A DNA stretch of 64,000 nt, from assembly GCF_003201855.1 (NCBI RefSeq), contig NZ_QJKI01000007.1, forward strand, positions 1 through 64,000, in the 5' to 3' direction. The notes beneath the pieces are model-generated. The model ran no database searches, had not been told where the DNA came from, and worked only from the letters and a program-made list of their open reading frames with translations. The position numbers and the translations under genes are program-made. The stretch's first letter is position 1; the number at the start of each line of letters is the position of its first letter. Below, piece after piece: positions 1-7,523 of the stretch. This stretch comes from Rivihabitans pingtungensis (GTDB taxonomy: Bacteria > Pseudomonadota > Gammaproteobacteria > Burkholderiales > Aquaspirillaceae).

Positions 1-93
1 GCCCATTCTTCGTCGCTGACATCGGATGGGTAAGGTTTGCGGTTTTCCATGGGGCTTGGATTTTACCGCTATGGGATAGTTCAGAACAGGCTC
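1..93 (-). mobile_element. End of an IS5-family insertion sequence, cut by the window edge
   Basis: On the minus strand an ORF starts at position 50 (MENRKPYPSDVSDEEWA) and leaves the window. This is the usual N-terminus of short IS5-family transposases. Positions 1-90 match 7286-7382, the end of a second, decayed copy, almost base for base. The terminal inverted repeat is around 74-93 (GTTCAGAACAGGCTC). Unlike the second copy, this one keeps its ATG. The next bases are CTAA, which fits the YTAR target of this family, and then repeat A1 begins. Whether the rest of the transposase is intact cannot be seen. Confidence 0.75.
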
Positions 94-145
94 TAAGCGC
101 AGCTCACAACACCCAGCGCAGCGCGCCTGGCGAGTCGTCGGTCAC
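94..145. repeat. Palindromic repeat family A, copy 1 (half element)
   Basis: The sequence TAAGCGCAGCTCACAAC starts directly after the IS end and continues with the GCGCAGCG and GCCTGGCGAGTC blocks shared with the other A copies. Only one arm is present. It stops where repeat B1 begins, so B1 or a deletion removed the second arm. Confidence 0.6.
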
Positions 146-297
146 TGAAACACAAGGGGTCATGCGCCACGAAGAACCCCTCGTCGGAACCCCTCATCGC
201 GCCACACCGAGTCATGCCCGCGCAGGCGGGAATTCAGGCGCATCCACCGCGTACAGCGGTCTAAGCGCCGGCCAGTCGGTTCAGATCATGGTGACTG
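141..297. repeat. Dispersed repeat B, copy 1, with a dRS3-like hairpin
   Basis: About 155 bp, bounded by GTCAC and GTGAC, lying just past the 3' end of aroA. The reverse complement of 10468-10619 matches it over nearly the full length. It contains ATGCCCGCGCAGGCGGGAAT (214-233), one mismatch from the ATTCCC-N8-GGGAAT pattern known as dRS3 in Neisseria. It has no coding content. The family match is from memory; the match between the two copies is seen directly. Confidence 0.7.
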
Positions 298-323
298 AAC
301 TACTGGATTTTGTAGACACCCGC

Positions 324-1616
324 TCAGGCCGGCTGACAAATGCTGGCGAAAGCCTGGAAATACCCGGGGAAGGTCTTGCCCACGCATTTGGGGTCGTTGA
401 TGCGCACCGGCGCGCCCAGCAGCGCCACCAGCGAAAAGCACATGGCCATGCGGTGGTCGTCGTAGGTGTCGATGGCGGCATTCGGGGTCAGTTGCGCCGG
501 CGGGGTGATGGCCAGCCAGTCTTCGCCTTCTTCCACCACGGCGCCGACTTTGCGCAGCTCGGTGGCCATGGCGGCGATGCGGTCGGTTTCCTTGACGCGC
601 CAGCTGCCGATATTGCGCAACACCGAGCGGCCATCGGCGGCCAGCGCCGCCACCGCCAGGGTCATGGCGGCGTCGGGGATGTGGTTGAAGTCCGCGTCAA
701 ACGCCTTCACCCGGCCGGTTCCGCGCGCCTCGATCCAGTTGTCGCCCCAGCGGATGTCGGCGCCGATGGCGGCCAGCGCATCGGCAAAGCGCACATCGCC
801 CTGGATGCTGCCGCTGCCCACGCCCTCCACCCGCACCGGACCGCGCCCAAGCGCGCCAGCCGCCAGAAAATACGAGGCGCTGGAGGCGTCGCCTTCCACA
901 TGGATCACGCCAGGGCTGTGGTAACGCTGGCTGCCATCCACGGTGAACGCCGCCCAGCCGTCGCGCTCGACCGTCACGCCAAAGCGCGCCATCAGGTTCA
1001 GGGTGATGTCGATATACGGTTTGGAAATCAGCTCGCCAATCACCTGCACGGTGACGCGCCGCCCGGTCAGCGGCAGCGCCATCAACAAGGCGGTGAGAAA
1101 CTGGCTGGACACATCGCCGCGCACCGCCACCTGGTCAGCGCCAGTGCCCTGGGCCGGGCTGAGCGTCAGCGGCGGGTAACCAGGGTTGCCGGTGTAGGCT
1201 ACTTGCGCGCCCAGGCCGCGCAGCGCGTCGATCAGGTCGCCAATCGGGCGCTCGTGCATGCGCGGCACGCCCGACAATTGGTAGTCGCCGCCAGACAAGG
1301 CCAGCGCGGCGGTCAGCGGGCGAAACGCCGTGCCGGCGTTGCCCAGAAAGAAATTGCCGGATTTCACCGGAAACGGCCCGGCCACGCCGCTGACGGTAAA
1401 GTCGCGGCTGTCGCCATGGCGCTGGATGCGCACGCCCAGCTGGTCCAGTGCGGCCAGCATGACGGTGACGTCATCAGAATCCAGCAGGCCGAGCACCTCG
1501 GTGACGCCTTCGGCCAGCGCGGCCAGCAGCAGGGTGCGGTTGGAAATGCTCTTGGAGCCGGGCAGCACGATGCTGCCTTCGGCGCGGGCGATGGGGGCGA
1601 GGTCGAGGTGTTCCAT
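324..1616 (-). CDS. aroA: 3-phosphoshikimate 1-carboxyvinyltransferase (EPSP synthase)
   Basis: Transfers enolpyruvate from PEP to shikimate-3-phosphate, the sixth step of the cytosolic shikimate pathway. The protein shows the N-terminal [10 protein letters not shown] motif, the [16 protein letters not shown] segment and the C-terminal [11 protein letters not shown] motif of the two-domain EPSP synthase fold. The chosen start, [14 protein letters not shown], gives 430 residues, close to the 427 of E. coli. An in-frame ATG ten codons upstream (1646) would add a poor N-terminus. In many proteobacteria aroA is cotranscribed ahead of cmk-rpsA; here it is divergent from them, leaving 164 bp for both promoters. 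Repeat B1 lies just downstream. Confidence 0.95.
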   Translation of the reverse strand: MEHLDLAPIARAEGSIVLPGSKSISNRTLLLAALAEGVTEVLGLLDSDDVTVMLAALDQLGVRIQRHGDSRDFTVSGVAGPFPVKSGNFFLGNAGTAFRPLTAALALSGGDYQLSGVPRMHERPIGDLIDALRGLGAQVAYTGNPGYPPLTLSPAQGTGADQVAVRGDVSSQFLTALLMALPLTGRRVTVQVIGELISKPYIDITLNLMARFGVTVERDGWAAFTVDGSQRYHSPGVIHVEGDASSASYFLAAGALGRGPVRVEGVGSGSIQGDVRFADALAAIGADIRWGDNWIEARGTGRVKAFDADFNHIPDAAMTLAVAALAADGRSVLRNIGSWRVKETDRIAAMATELRKVGAVVEEGEDWLAITPPAQLTPNAAIDTYDDHRMAMCFSLVALLGAPVRINDPKCVGKTFPGYFQAFASICQPA

Positions 1617-1780
1617 GCGAAGTCCGGCAAGGTCTGTGAAATGCAAACAGGCTGCACGCTACCACGGCGGCGGCGCAGGGGGAAGCGCGGCTATCCTCCC
1701 CTCGGCCGCGCCGGTACAATGCGCGCGTTTGGGCCTGCCCGTCGGGCAGCGCTGGCGAGATTATTTTGCAAGGTGCATTC

Positions 1781-2440
1781 ATGACAATTCCGGTCATTAC
1801 CCTGGACGGCCCGTCGGCCTCCGGCAAGGGCACGGTGGCGGCGCGGGTGGCGGCCAGCCTGGGTTTTCATTATCTTGATTCGGGCGCGCTGTACCGCTTG
1901 ATGGCGCTGTACGCCATGCGCAACCAGATTGCGCTGGATCACGAGGCGCGGCTGGCCATGGCGGCGGTGCGGCTGCCGGCCACCTTTGCCGAGGGCGTGG
2001 TCAAGCTGGAGGGCGAGGATGTCAGCGACGCCATCCGCGCCGAAGAAGTGGGCATCGGTGCCTCCAAAGTGGCGGTGCTGCCGGCGCTGCGCGCGGCCTT
2101 GTTGCAGCGTCAGCGCGACTTTCGCCAGGCGCCGGGGCTGGTGACCGACGGCCGCGACATGGGCTCGGTGGTGTTTCCCGACGCCACGGTGAAGGTGTTC
2201 CTCACCGCCAGCGCCGCCGAACGCGCGCGCCGCCGCCATAAGCAGTTGATCGACAAGGGGGAAGCTGCTAACATCCTTCAGATTCAGCAGGACATTGAGG
2301 AACGGGACGCGCGCGATGCCGCCCGCCCGGTGGCCCCGCTGAAGGCAGAAGCCGACGCCCATATGCTGGACACCACCGATCTGACGGTGGATCAAGCGGT
2401 GGCGCAGGTGCTCGCCTGGTGGCGCAATACAGCCAACTGA
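1781..2440 (+). CDS. cmk: Cytidylate kinase
   Basis: Phosphorylates CMP and dCMP to the diphosphates using ATP, in pyrimidine salvage and supply. The P-loop GPSASGKG sits at residues 9-16 of [17 protein letters not shown], followed by the CMP-binding region (YLDSGALYR) and the [14 protein letters not shown] segment typical of bacterial Cmk. The 219-residue length is normal. An AAGGTG ribosome site precedes the ATG; an ATG five codons earlier has no such site. A TACAAT -10-like hexamer lies at 1715-1720, followed by a short CTGCCC/GGGCAG hairpin in the leader. rpsA and ihfB follow on the same strand, the standard cmk-rpsA-ihfB order. Confidence 0.95.
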   Translation: MTIPVITLDGPSASGKGTVAARVAASLGFHYLDSGALYRLMALYAMRNQIALDHEARLAMAAVRLPATFAEGVVKLEGEDVSDAIRAEEVGIGASKVAVLPALRAALLQRQRDFRQAPGLVTDGRDMGSVVFPDATVKVFLTASAAERARRRHKQLIDKGEAANILQIQQDIEERDARDAARPVAPLKAEADAHMLDTTDLTVDQAVAQVLAWWRNTAN

Positions 2441-2476
2441 GTCGCCAAACCATTTGAATTCAAAGCAATTTTTCAT

Positions 2477-2540
2477 CGCCGCGTCCGGCCTAACCGGGCG
2501 CGGTTGTGTTTAACCAACCCCGCACGCTGGCTGGCGTGCA
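2477..2540 (+). promoter_or_regulatory. rpsA leader with two hairpins
   Basis: The 116-base leader between cmk and rpsA contains CCGCGTCCGG-CCTAA-CCGGGCGCGG (about 2478-2502) and GCACGC-TGGCTG-GCGTGC (2522-2539). The rpsA start has no clear Shine-Dalgarno sequence. In E. coli, rpsA likewise uses a structured leader without a strong Shine-Dalgarno, through which S1 represses its own translation. A similar role here is inference; the first hairpin could instead be a partial terminator after cmk. Confidence 0.4.
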
Positions 2541-2556
2541 TGCAAGAGTTCCTTTA

Positions 2557-4251
2557 ATGACTACCTCCACCCAAGAAAGCTTTGCCGCGCTGTTCGAGGA
2601 AAGCCTCGCCCTCCAGGAAATGCGCGCTGGTGAAGTGATCACCGCCGAAGTTGTGAACGTTGACCAGAACTTCGTGACCGTCAACGCCGGCCTGAAGTCC
2701 GAATCGCTGATCTCGGTTGACGAGTTCAAGAACGACAAGGGCGAAGTTGACGTCAAGATCGGCGACTTCGTGACCGTCGCCATCGACTCGCTGGAAAACG
2801 GCTACGGCGAAACCAAGCTGTCCCGCGAGAAGGCCAAGCGCATGGCCGCCTGGATCGAGCTGGAAGAAGCCCTGGAAACCGGCAAGATCCTGTCCGGCGT
2901 GATCAGCGGCAAGGTCAAGGGTGGCCTGACCGTCATGGTCAACAGCATCCGCGCCTTCCTGCCGGGTTCGCTGGTGGACACCCGTCCGGTCAAGGACACC
3001 ACCCCGTTCGAAGGCAAGCAAGTCGAATTCAAGGTCATCAAGCTGGATCGCAAGCGCAACAACGTGGTGGTGAGCCGCCGCGCCGTGCTGGAAGAGACCC
3101 TGGGTGAAGAGCGCAAGGCACTGCTGGAAAGCCTGACCGAAGGCGCAGTGGTGAAGGGCATCGTCAAGAACATCACCGACTACGGCGCATTCGTGGACCT
3201 GGGCGGCATCGACGGCCTGCTGCACATCACCGACCTGGCATGGCGTCGTGTGAAGCACCCGTCCGAAGTGCTGGCAGTGGGCGACGAAGTCGAAGCCAAG
3301 GTGCTGAAGTTCGATCAAGAGAAGAACCGCGTGTCCCTGGGCCTGAAGCAGCTGGGCGAAGATCCGTGGGTGGGCCTGTCCCGTCGTTACCCGCAAGGCA
3401 CCCGCCTGTTCGGCCGCGTGACCAACCTGACCGACTACGGCGCATTCGTCGAAATCGAACAGGGCATCGAAGGCCTGGTGCACGTGTCCGAAATGGATTG
3501 GACCAACAAGAACGTCCACCCGTCCAAGGTTGTGGCCCTGGGCGACGAAGTGGAAGTCATGATCCTGGAAATCGACGAAGACCGTCGTCGTATCTCCCTG
3601 GGCATGAAGCAGTGCCAGTCCAACCCGTGGGACGATTTCGCCGCCAACTACAAGAAGGGCGACAAGATCCGTGGCACCATCAAGTCGATCACCGACTTTG
3701 GCGTGTTCATCGGCCTGCCGGGCGGCATCGACGGTCTGGTGCATCTGTCCGACCTGTCGTGGCACGTGGCTGGCGAAGAAGCCGTGCGCAACTTCAAGAA
3801 GGGCGACGAAGTGGAAGCCGTGGTGCTGTCCATCGACGTCGAGCGCGAGCGCATCTCCATGGGCATCAAGCAACTGGAAGGCGATCCGTTCAGCAACTTC
3901 GTGGCCATGAACGACAAGAACAGCCTGGTCAAGGGCACTGTGAAGTCGATGGACGCCAAGGGCGCCGTGATTCAGCTGGAAGCCGATGTCGAAGGCTACC
4001 TGCGCGCCTCGGAAGTGTCGCGTGACCGCGTGGAAGACATCCGCACCCACCTGAAGGAAGGTGACGAAGTCGAAGCGCTGATCATCAACGTGGACCGCAA
4101 GAGCCGTTCGATCCAGCTGTCGATCAAGGCCAAGGATGCCGCTGAAGAAGCCGGCGCCATGAGCAAGCTGCAATCCACCGACAGCGCCACCGCAGGCACC
4201 ACTAACCTGGGCGCTCTGCTGAAGGCCAAGCTGTCCGGCAGCAACGAGTAA
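2557..4251 (+). CDS. rpsA: 30S ribosomal protein S1
   Basis: RNA-binding ribosomal protein that recruits mRNA to the 30S subunit. Starting at [16 protein letters not shown] the product is 564 residues (E. coli 557). It contains six tandem S1 (OB-fold) domains: two divergent N-terminal ones that bind the ribosome, then four more typical copies with the repeated pattern of a TDYGAFV or TDFGVFI strand, a DGL(L/V)H turn and an [13 protein letters not shown] end. An ATG 17 codons upstream is in frame but would extend into the structured leader. Codon use is very regular, as expected for a highly expressed gene. Confidence 0.97.
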   Translation: MTTSTQESFAALFEESLALQEMRAGEVITAEVVNVDQNFVTVNAGLKSESLISVDEFKNDKGEVDVKIGDFVTVAIDSLENGYGETKLSREKAKRMAAWIELEEALETGKILSGVISGKVKGGLTVMVNSIRAFLPGSLVDTRPVKDTTPFEGKQVEFKVIKLDRKRNNVVVSRRAVLEETLGEERKALLESLTEGAVVKGIVKNITDYGAFVDLGGIDGLLHITDLAWRRVKHPSEVLAVGDEVEAKVLKFDQEKNRVSLGLKQLGEDPWVGLSRRYPQGTRLFGRVTNLTDYGAFVEIEQGIEGLVHVSEMDWTNKNVHPSKVVALGDEVEVMILEIDEDRRRISLGMKQCQSNPWDDFAANYKKGDKIRGTIKSITDFGVFIGLPGGIDGLVHLSDLSWHVAGEEAVRNFKKGDEVEAVVLSIDVERERISMGIKQLEGDPFSNFVAMNDKNSLVKGTVKSMDAKGAVIQLEADVEGYLRASEVSRDRVEDIRTHLKEGDEVEALIINVDRKSRSIQLSIKAKDAAEEAGAMSKLQSTDSATAGTTNLGALLKAKLSGSNE

Positions 4252-4263
4252 GCAGGGTAGGCG

Positions 4264-4554
4264 ATGACCAAGTCCGAGCTCATCGCCAGGCTCGCGGAAC
4301 GCTACCCGCAGCTCGTCGCGAAAGACACCGAACTCGCCGTCAAGACCATTCTTGACGCGATGGCGACCAGTCTTTCGCGCGGGCAGCGGATTGAAATTCG
4401 CGGTTTCGGCAGTTTCGATTTGAACTACCGTCCGCCGCGCGTCGGCCGCAACCCCAAGTCGGGCAGCAGTGTGGAAGTGCCAGAAAAGTACGTGCCACAC
4501 TTCAAGGCCGGCAAGGAGTTGCGCGAGCGCGTGGACGCGCAGGTAGAATCGTAA
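4264..4554 (+). CDS. ihfB: Integration host factor beta subunit
   Basis: DNA-bending nucleoid protein that acts as a heterodimer with IhfA in recombination, replication and sigma-54 promoter looping. The 96 residues begin [17 protein letters not shown] and carry the family core [20 protein letters not shown], with the intercalating proline in the beta-arm (GRNPKSG). It lies 12 bp after rpsA and is followed by a strong terminator. The sigma-54 promoter predicted upstream of the cyd operon is the kind of site IHF commonly assists. Confidence 0.96.
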   Translation: MTKSELIARLAERYPQLVAKDTELAVKTILDAMATSLSRGQRIEIRGFGSFDLNYRPPRVGRNPKSGSSVEVPEKYVPHFKAGKELRERVDAQVES

Positions 4555-4610
4555 GCCTGTCGGCACGCGGTGTTCCGTGTGCTGGCCGCGTAACCGCAAC
4601 TGGCTGTACC

Positions 4611-4650
4611 AAAACACCACGCCCGGCGTCTGCCGGGCGTGGTGTTTTTT
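4611..4650 (+). terminator. Rho-independent terminator of the cmk-rpsA-ihfB unit
   Basis: Stem CACGCCCGGC/GCCGGGCGTG with a GTCT loop (flanking AAAACAC/GTGTTTT extends it), followed by a T tract. Confidence 0.9.
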
Positions 4651-4750
4651 CGTCTGCGCCATCCATTGAAGCATGTCCGGCCCCACAAGCTGCACAATGA
4701 CCACAGTGGGGCGTGTCTGTCATTCTGCTGCCGGACATCCTGTCATGCCT

Positions 4751-4776
4751 GGCATCACGCCTGTATGGGTGATGCC
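4751..4776 (-). terminator. Stem-loop after the phage-derived genes
   Basis: GGCATCAC at 4751-4758 pairs with GTGATGCC at 4769-4776, 25 bp past the stop of the XhlA-like gene on the minus strand. There is no long T run, so it may be only a partial terminator. A second inverted repeat, ATGTCCGGC/GCCGGACAT, flanks 4673-4738. Confidence 0.4.
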
Positions 4777-4800
4777 TGTGTATCTGTCTGCCTGTTACTG

Positions 4801-5022
4801 TCAGCTCAAGCGCTTGACCCATTCGACCACAATGGCTGTCAGCACGGCCACCAGGCCACCGGTCAGTGCGCCAGCCTTGGCTGCCTGGGTTTCTACCTGC
4901 CGTAAACGGCTGTCCATGGCGTCCAGTCGTTCGCTTTGTACATGCTGGCTGGTGACAATCATGTCCAGCTTGCCTTCGATCCGGCCCAGCACCCTGGCCA
5001 GGTCGGTGTGTTCATCCGCCAT
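4801..5022 (-). CDS. Small XhlA-like phage protein with one membrane segment
   Basis: A 73-residue protein starting MADEHTDLARVLGRIEGKLD. The first ~45 residues look like a coiled coil with regular hydrophobic spacing. The last ~25 (GALTGGLVAVLTAIVVEWVK) form one transmembrane helix. This layout matches XhlA/hemolysin-type and other small phage proteins of the lysis region. AGGAGG lies at proper distance before the chosen ATG; an in-frame ATG at 5109 would add an arginine-rich 29-residue extension and is less likely. It follows the holin-like gene and the Mor gene on the same strand. Exact function is unknown. Confidence 0.6.
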   Translation of the reverse strand: MADEHTDLARVLGRIEGKLDMIVTSQHVQSERLDAMDSRLRQVETQAAKAGALTGGLVAVLTAIVVEWVKRLS

Positions 5023-5112
5023 TCGGCGCCTCCTTTTCATTGCCTGCACATGCCGTGTTCGCGTGCCCGGCGGCGCCGGCCGGAAACGCGCAAGGTATTG
5101 TGCCGGCATGGT

Positions 5113-5316
5113 TCAATCCTGTTGATGGTGACGTGGGGTTTGCTGCACCACGCGTGCCAGCGCAATCAACACGGCGGCCAAGCCATACCAGTGTGCAGGC
5201 AAAGCCTCGCGCAGCGCCGGCAGGGCGGATTCCAGCGCGGCCACTGCCGCTGTCAGTACGGCCAGACGCACACTCCAGTAACGACGCGCCTGCCGCCAGT
5301 CGGGAATCAGCTTCAT
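5113..5316 (-). CDS. Holin-like small phage membrane protein
   Basis: 67 residues starting MKLIPDWRQARRYWSVRL. It has two hydrophobic segments (about residues 17-32 and 44-58) and a charged C-terminus ending RHHQQD. Proteins opening with this K-x-I-P-D-W-x-x-x-W-x-S-x-R pattern occur in the lysis cassettes of transposable and lambdoid phages and are annotated as holins or holin-like. It begins 12 bp after the Mor stop codon, so it probably depends on Mor activation, as lysis genes follow middle/late activators in Mu. No endolysin gene follows in the window. Confidence 0.6.
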   Translation of the reverse strand: MKLIPDWRQARRYWSVRLAVLTAAVAALESALPALREALPAHWYGLAAVLIALARVVQQTPRHHQQD

Positions 5317-5328
5317 GGCATGCCCCGC

Positions 5329-5769
5329 TCAGTTCAGCGGCCGAGTGCCCGGCTCTTTATCAGCCTGCTTGAGCAGCCGCCACACGTGACGGCTGGCAAT
5401 GCCGTAGCAACCGGCCAGCTCAGCCACGGCCTGACGGGCGCTGTAGTGATGTTCCATGGTCATTTCATCAAAGCGGGCGCGAATCTCGCGGTCGCGCAGC
5501 TCGCGCAAGGCTGCCTTGCACAAGGGAATATGCACATCGGCATCGCCGGCAAAGTGATGGGTCAGCAGTTCGGCCTCGCGCTCGCCCACTATCTGCGCCA
5601 GGGCATCGCCTTCTTCACGCGGGTTGCGCTGATGTTTGACAAAAGACCATGTACGACCGCCCAATTCGCTGACCAATTTCAGCGTAGCAGGCAGACCAAT
5701 CAGTTCTGCCAGTGTCTGGGCGCTGGCGGGCAGCAAGTGCTGAACTTGGGTGAGATGTTGCGGGGTCAT
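5329..5769 (-). CDS. Mor-family transcription activator (Mu-like)
   Basis: A 146-residue protein of the Mor/C family, which in phage Mu activates middle and late promoters by binding dyad sites and contacting RNA polymerase. The dimerisation half contains LIGLPATLKLVSELGGRTW. The C-terminal helix-turn-helix (about residues 108-136, AVAELAGCYGIASRHVWRLL) is typical of the family. An AAGGAG ribosome site precedes the ATG. It is divergent from the S24 repressor, with a palindrome-rich 295-bp gap between. Holin-like and XhlA-like genes follow on its strand. This looks like the regulatory and lysis edge of a Mu-like phage without transposase, head or tail genes. Confidence 0.8.
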   Translation of the reverse strand: MTPQHLTQVQHLLPASAQTLAELIGLPATLKLVSELGGRTWSFVKHQRNPREEGDALAQIVGEREAELLTHHFAGDADVHIPLCKAALRELRDREIRARFDEMTMEHHYSARQAVAELAGCYGIASRHVWRLLKQADKEPGTRPLN

Positions 5770-5791
5770 GTTGAAACTCCTTTATTCAGAT

Positions 5792-5837
5792 ATTACGCCG
5801 TGACGGAATTGCCGACATATGCGGCAAAGCGCGTAAT
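5792..5837. promoter_or_regulatory. Nested palindromes between Mor and the phage repressor: candidate operators
   Basis: An outer inverted repeat, ATTACGC (5792-5798)/GCGTAAT (5831-5837), encloses TTGCCGACATATGCGGCAA (5809-5827), immediately upstream of the Mor gene. Another inverted pair of TGATATC/GATATCA lies near 5899-5931. The rest of the 5770-6064 gap is clearly AT-richer than its surroundings towards the repressor start, as expected for promoters. Binding by Mor or the repressor is inference. Confidence 0.5.
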
Positions 5838-6064
5838 CCGGCTTAAAATAACGTGTCAAACGGGAGTGACGTGCGCCATTGGCATGCGTCCCTGTCGTGA
5901 TATCTGGCGCGTTGTAGCGAACCTTTGATATCAACGAGTGGGTTCATGTTAACGGCAAATATGGGTGATGTAAACCACTTTTGAACGTGTTTGCTATTAT
6001 AATGAACATGTGTGCTGACATTTATGCTAGCATTGGCGTAAACTATACGACATAGATTCGGACT

Positions 6065-6826
6065 ATGGACGCAATAAACATGCAATCTCATGATGAACAC
6101 CATGGCCTTGACCCAGCGGGCGAACCTGAACGTTCAGGTTTCCATGCCCGACTGAACCTGTTGTTGCCCGGCTTCAAAAGCGTGCGCGCTTTTGCCACGG
6201 CCTCCGGCGTCTCGCAAACGGGCTTGCAGCGCCTGATCAATGGCGGCGAGCCGACATTGTCCACCCTGGTGGCCTTGGCTCGCGCCGCAAGGGTCAGTGT
6301 GGCCTGGCTGGCCACGGGTGAGGGCCCCATGCGCCAGGGCGCTGAAGCGGCTGACCCGCCTACGTCTACACCCTGCCTGGACACCCTGGGCAATCCGGTG
6401 AATCTGGACGACTTTGTTTTCATTCCACGCTTCAACCTCCAGGCGGCGGCGGGTTATGGCTACAGCAGCGAGGGTGAACGCCCCTTGTTTTCCATGGCCT
6501 TTCGCCGTTACTGGGTGCAGAACTATCTGCACGCCGACGCGCGGGACCTCTCCGTGATATCGGTCAAAGGAGACTCAATGGAAGGCGTATTGAACGAAAG
6601 AGATGTGATCTTGATCAATCATGCTGACACTCAGCCCCGCCATGGCCTGTATGTGCTGCGCCTGAACAACGATCTGGTGGTCAAGCGCGTGCAACCCTTG
6701 CCAGGGGGGCGTGTGCAGGTGAGCAGCGCCAATGAATCCTATCTGCCATTTGAGCTGGATTTACAGGCGCTGGGCGAAGACGTGGCCATTATTGGCCGTG
6801 TAGTGTGGTTTGGCCGGCAGATTTAA
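6065..6826 (+). CDS. S24 family (LexA/CI-type) phage repressor
   Basis: 253 residues. An N-terminal helix-turn-helix (about 35-75: VRAFATASGVSQTGLQRLI) is followed by a linker and a C-terminal self-cleaving S24 peptidase domain. The catalytic serine lies in VKGDSMEGVL and the lysine in the DLVVKRV strand. Such proteins maintain lysogeny and are inactivated through RecA during DNA damage. It is divergent from the Mor activator, the classical repressor/activator switch layout. No strong ribosome site is visible before this ATG; an internal ATG five codons later is possible. It is complete, so the switch may still work although most phage genes are absent. Confidence 0.85.
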   Translation: MDAINMQSHDEHHGLDPAGEPERSGFHARLNLLLPGFKSVRAFATASGVSQTGLQRLINGGEPTLSTLVALARAARVSVAWLATGEGPMRQGAEAADPPTSTPCLDTLGNPVNLDDFVFIPRFNLQAAAGYGYSSEGERPLFSMAFRRYWVQNYLHADARDLSVISVKGDSMEGVLNERDVILINHADTQPRHGLYVLRLNNDLVVKRVQPLPGGRVQVSSANESYLPFELDLQALGEDVAIIGRVVWFGRQI

Positions 6827-6889
6827 ACGCCCAGGCAAGAGCCTTGCACGACCTTGCAGTACTACCCGTACTGTCTGCGGGTCATGCGC

Positions 6890-7336
6890 CTAAAGCATGT
6901 TCTGAACCATGCCAATAACAGCAGGCAGGTGCAGTAGCATCAACATGGCAAACACCACATCATCTAATCCGGCCAGCGTCTACGGCAACTTCTCGTAGGC
7001 TCTGGCCAAACACCGGAAGCGAGTAGCCCAGCCAAAGCTGCGCTCAACTACCCAGCGACGCGGCAGCACCCGCAGCAATTCATGCACCATTTCTTCAAAG
7101 CAAGCGGCTTTCAGTCAGCGTTGCATTTGCTGATAAACCAATGACCATGGCGGCAGATCATTAGGCAGCATGCGCCATGGGCAACCACAGCGCATCACAT
7201 AGCGCACGGCGTTGAACACCTCGCGCAGTGAGTGTTTGCGCTGCCCTGCATCCAGAAGAAACAGGGGCAAGTACGGAGCAACGAACGCCCATTCTTCGTC
7301 GCTGACATCGGATGGGTAAGGTTTGTGGTTCTCGAT
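6890..7336 (-). pseudogene. IS5-family transposase, degraded
   Basis: Translation from 7336 reads ENHKPYPSDVSDEEWAFVAPYL and continues to WRMLPNDLPPWSLVYQQMQ, then a TGA stop. After that comes [20 protein letters not shown], which joins directly to the C-terminal motif [20 protein letters not shown], a second in-frame stop (TAG), and TLAGLDDVVFAMLMLLHLPA. The ATG has become ATC, there are two internal stops, and the DDE catalytic region between the N-terminal part and VVERSFGW is largely deleted. It cannot make an active transposase. Confidence 0.85.
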
Positions 7337-7382
7337 GGAGCTTGAATTTTACCGCTATGGGATAGTTCGAAACATGTTCGAG
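6890..7382 (-). mobile_element. Internally deleted IS5-family element
   Basis: About 490 bp bounded by imperfect inverted repeats AAGCATGTTCTGAACCATGCC (about 6893-6913) and its counterpart GATAGTTCGAAACATGTTC (about 7361-7379). The transposase N- and C-terminal parts are present, but the central catalytic part is missing; a full element of this type would be about 800-900 bp. It sits inside repeat A copy 2. The right end is about 90% identical to the fragment at 1-93, so at least two copies of the same element type have been active here. Confidence 0.8.
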
Positions 7383-7426
7383 CAGCCAAGAGCACTTCGC
7401 TAAGTTTTGTTAGCGACGCCCAAGAC

Positions 7427-7523
7427 CGTCATTATCAAAAATATTCAGCATTGTGCATCCTGGCTAACTGTGTACTGGCAAGCCACGCCAGGATGCTACG
7501 CTGAGTTTTACTAACGACGCCTA
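7427..7523. repeat. Palindromic repeat family A, copy 3 (degenerate)
   Basis: The block GCCACGCCAGGATGCTACGC, then GAGTTTTACTAACGACGCCTA, matches the arm of other A copies with several changes. The last bases, read on the minus strand as TAGGCGTCGTTAG, contain the TAG stop codon of the RTX gene at 7521-7523. Confidence 0.5.

Larger units (their letters stand above)
6829..7426. repeat. Palindromic repeat family A, copy 2, split by the IS5-family relic
   Basis: Positions 6829-6890 carry the block ACCTTGCAGTACTACCCGTA and the CTGTCTGCGGGTCATGCGCC arm. Positions 7383-7426 carry the AGCCAAGAGCACTTCGCT and GTTTTGTTAGCGACGCC arm. Joined, they rebuild an A element in the orientation of copy 9 (43651-43767). 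The break falls at the conserved CCTAG point of the element, a YTAR target as preferred by IS5-like elements. Confidence 0.65.

Noticed and set aside
2554..4704. 716-codon open frame antisense to rpsA
   Set aside because: Shadow frame. Its apparent internal repeats simply mirror the repeated S1 domains.
5843..6103. 86-codon ORF on the minus strand between Mor and the repressor
   Set aside because: It covers the palindromic promoter region and overlaps the repressor start; no ribosome site or known phage family.
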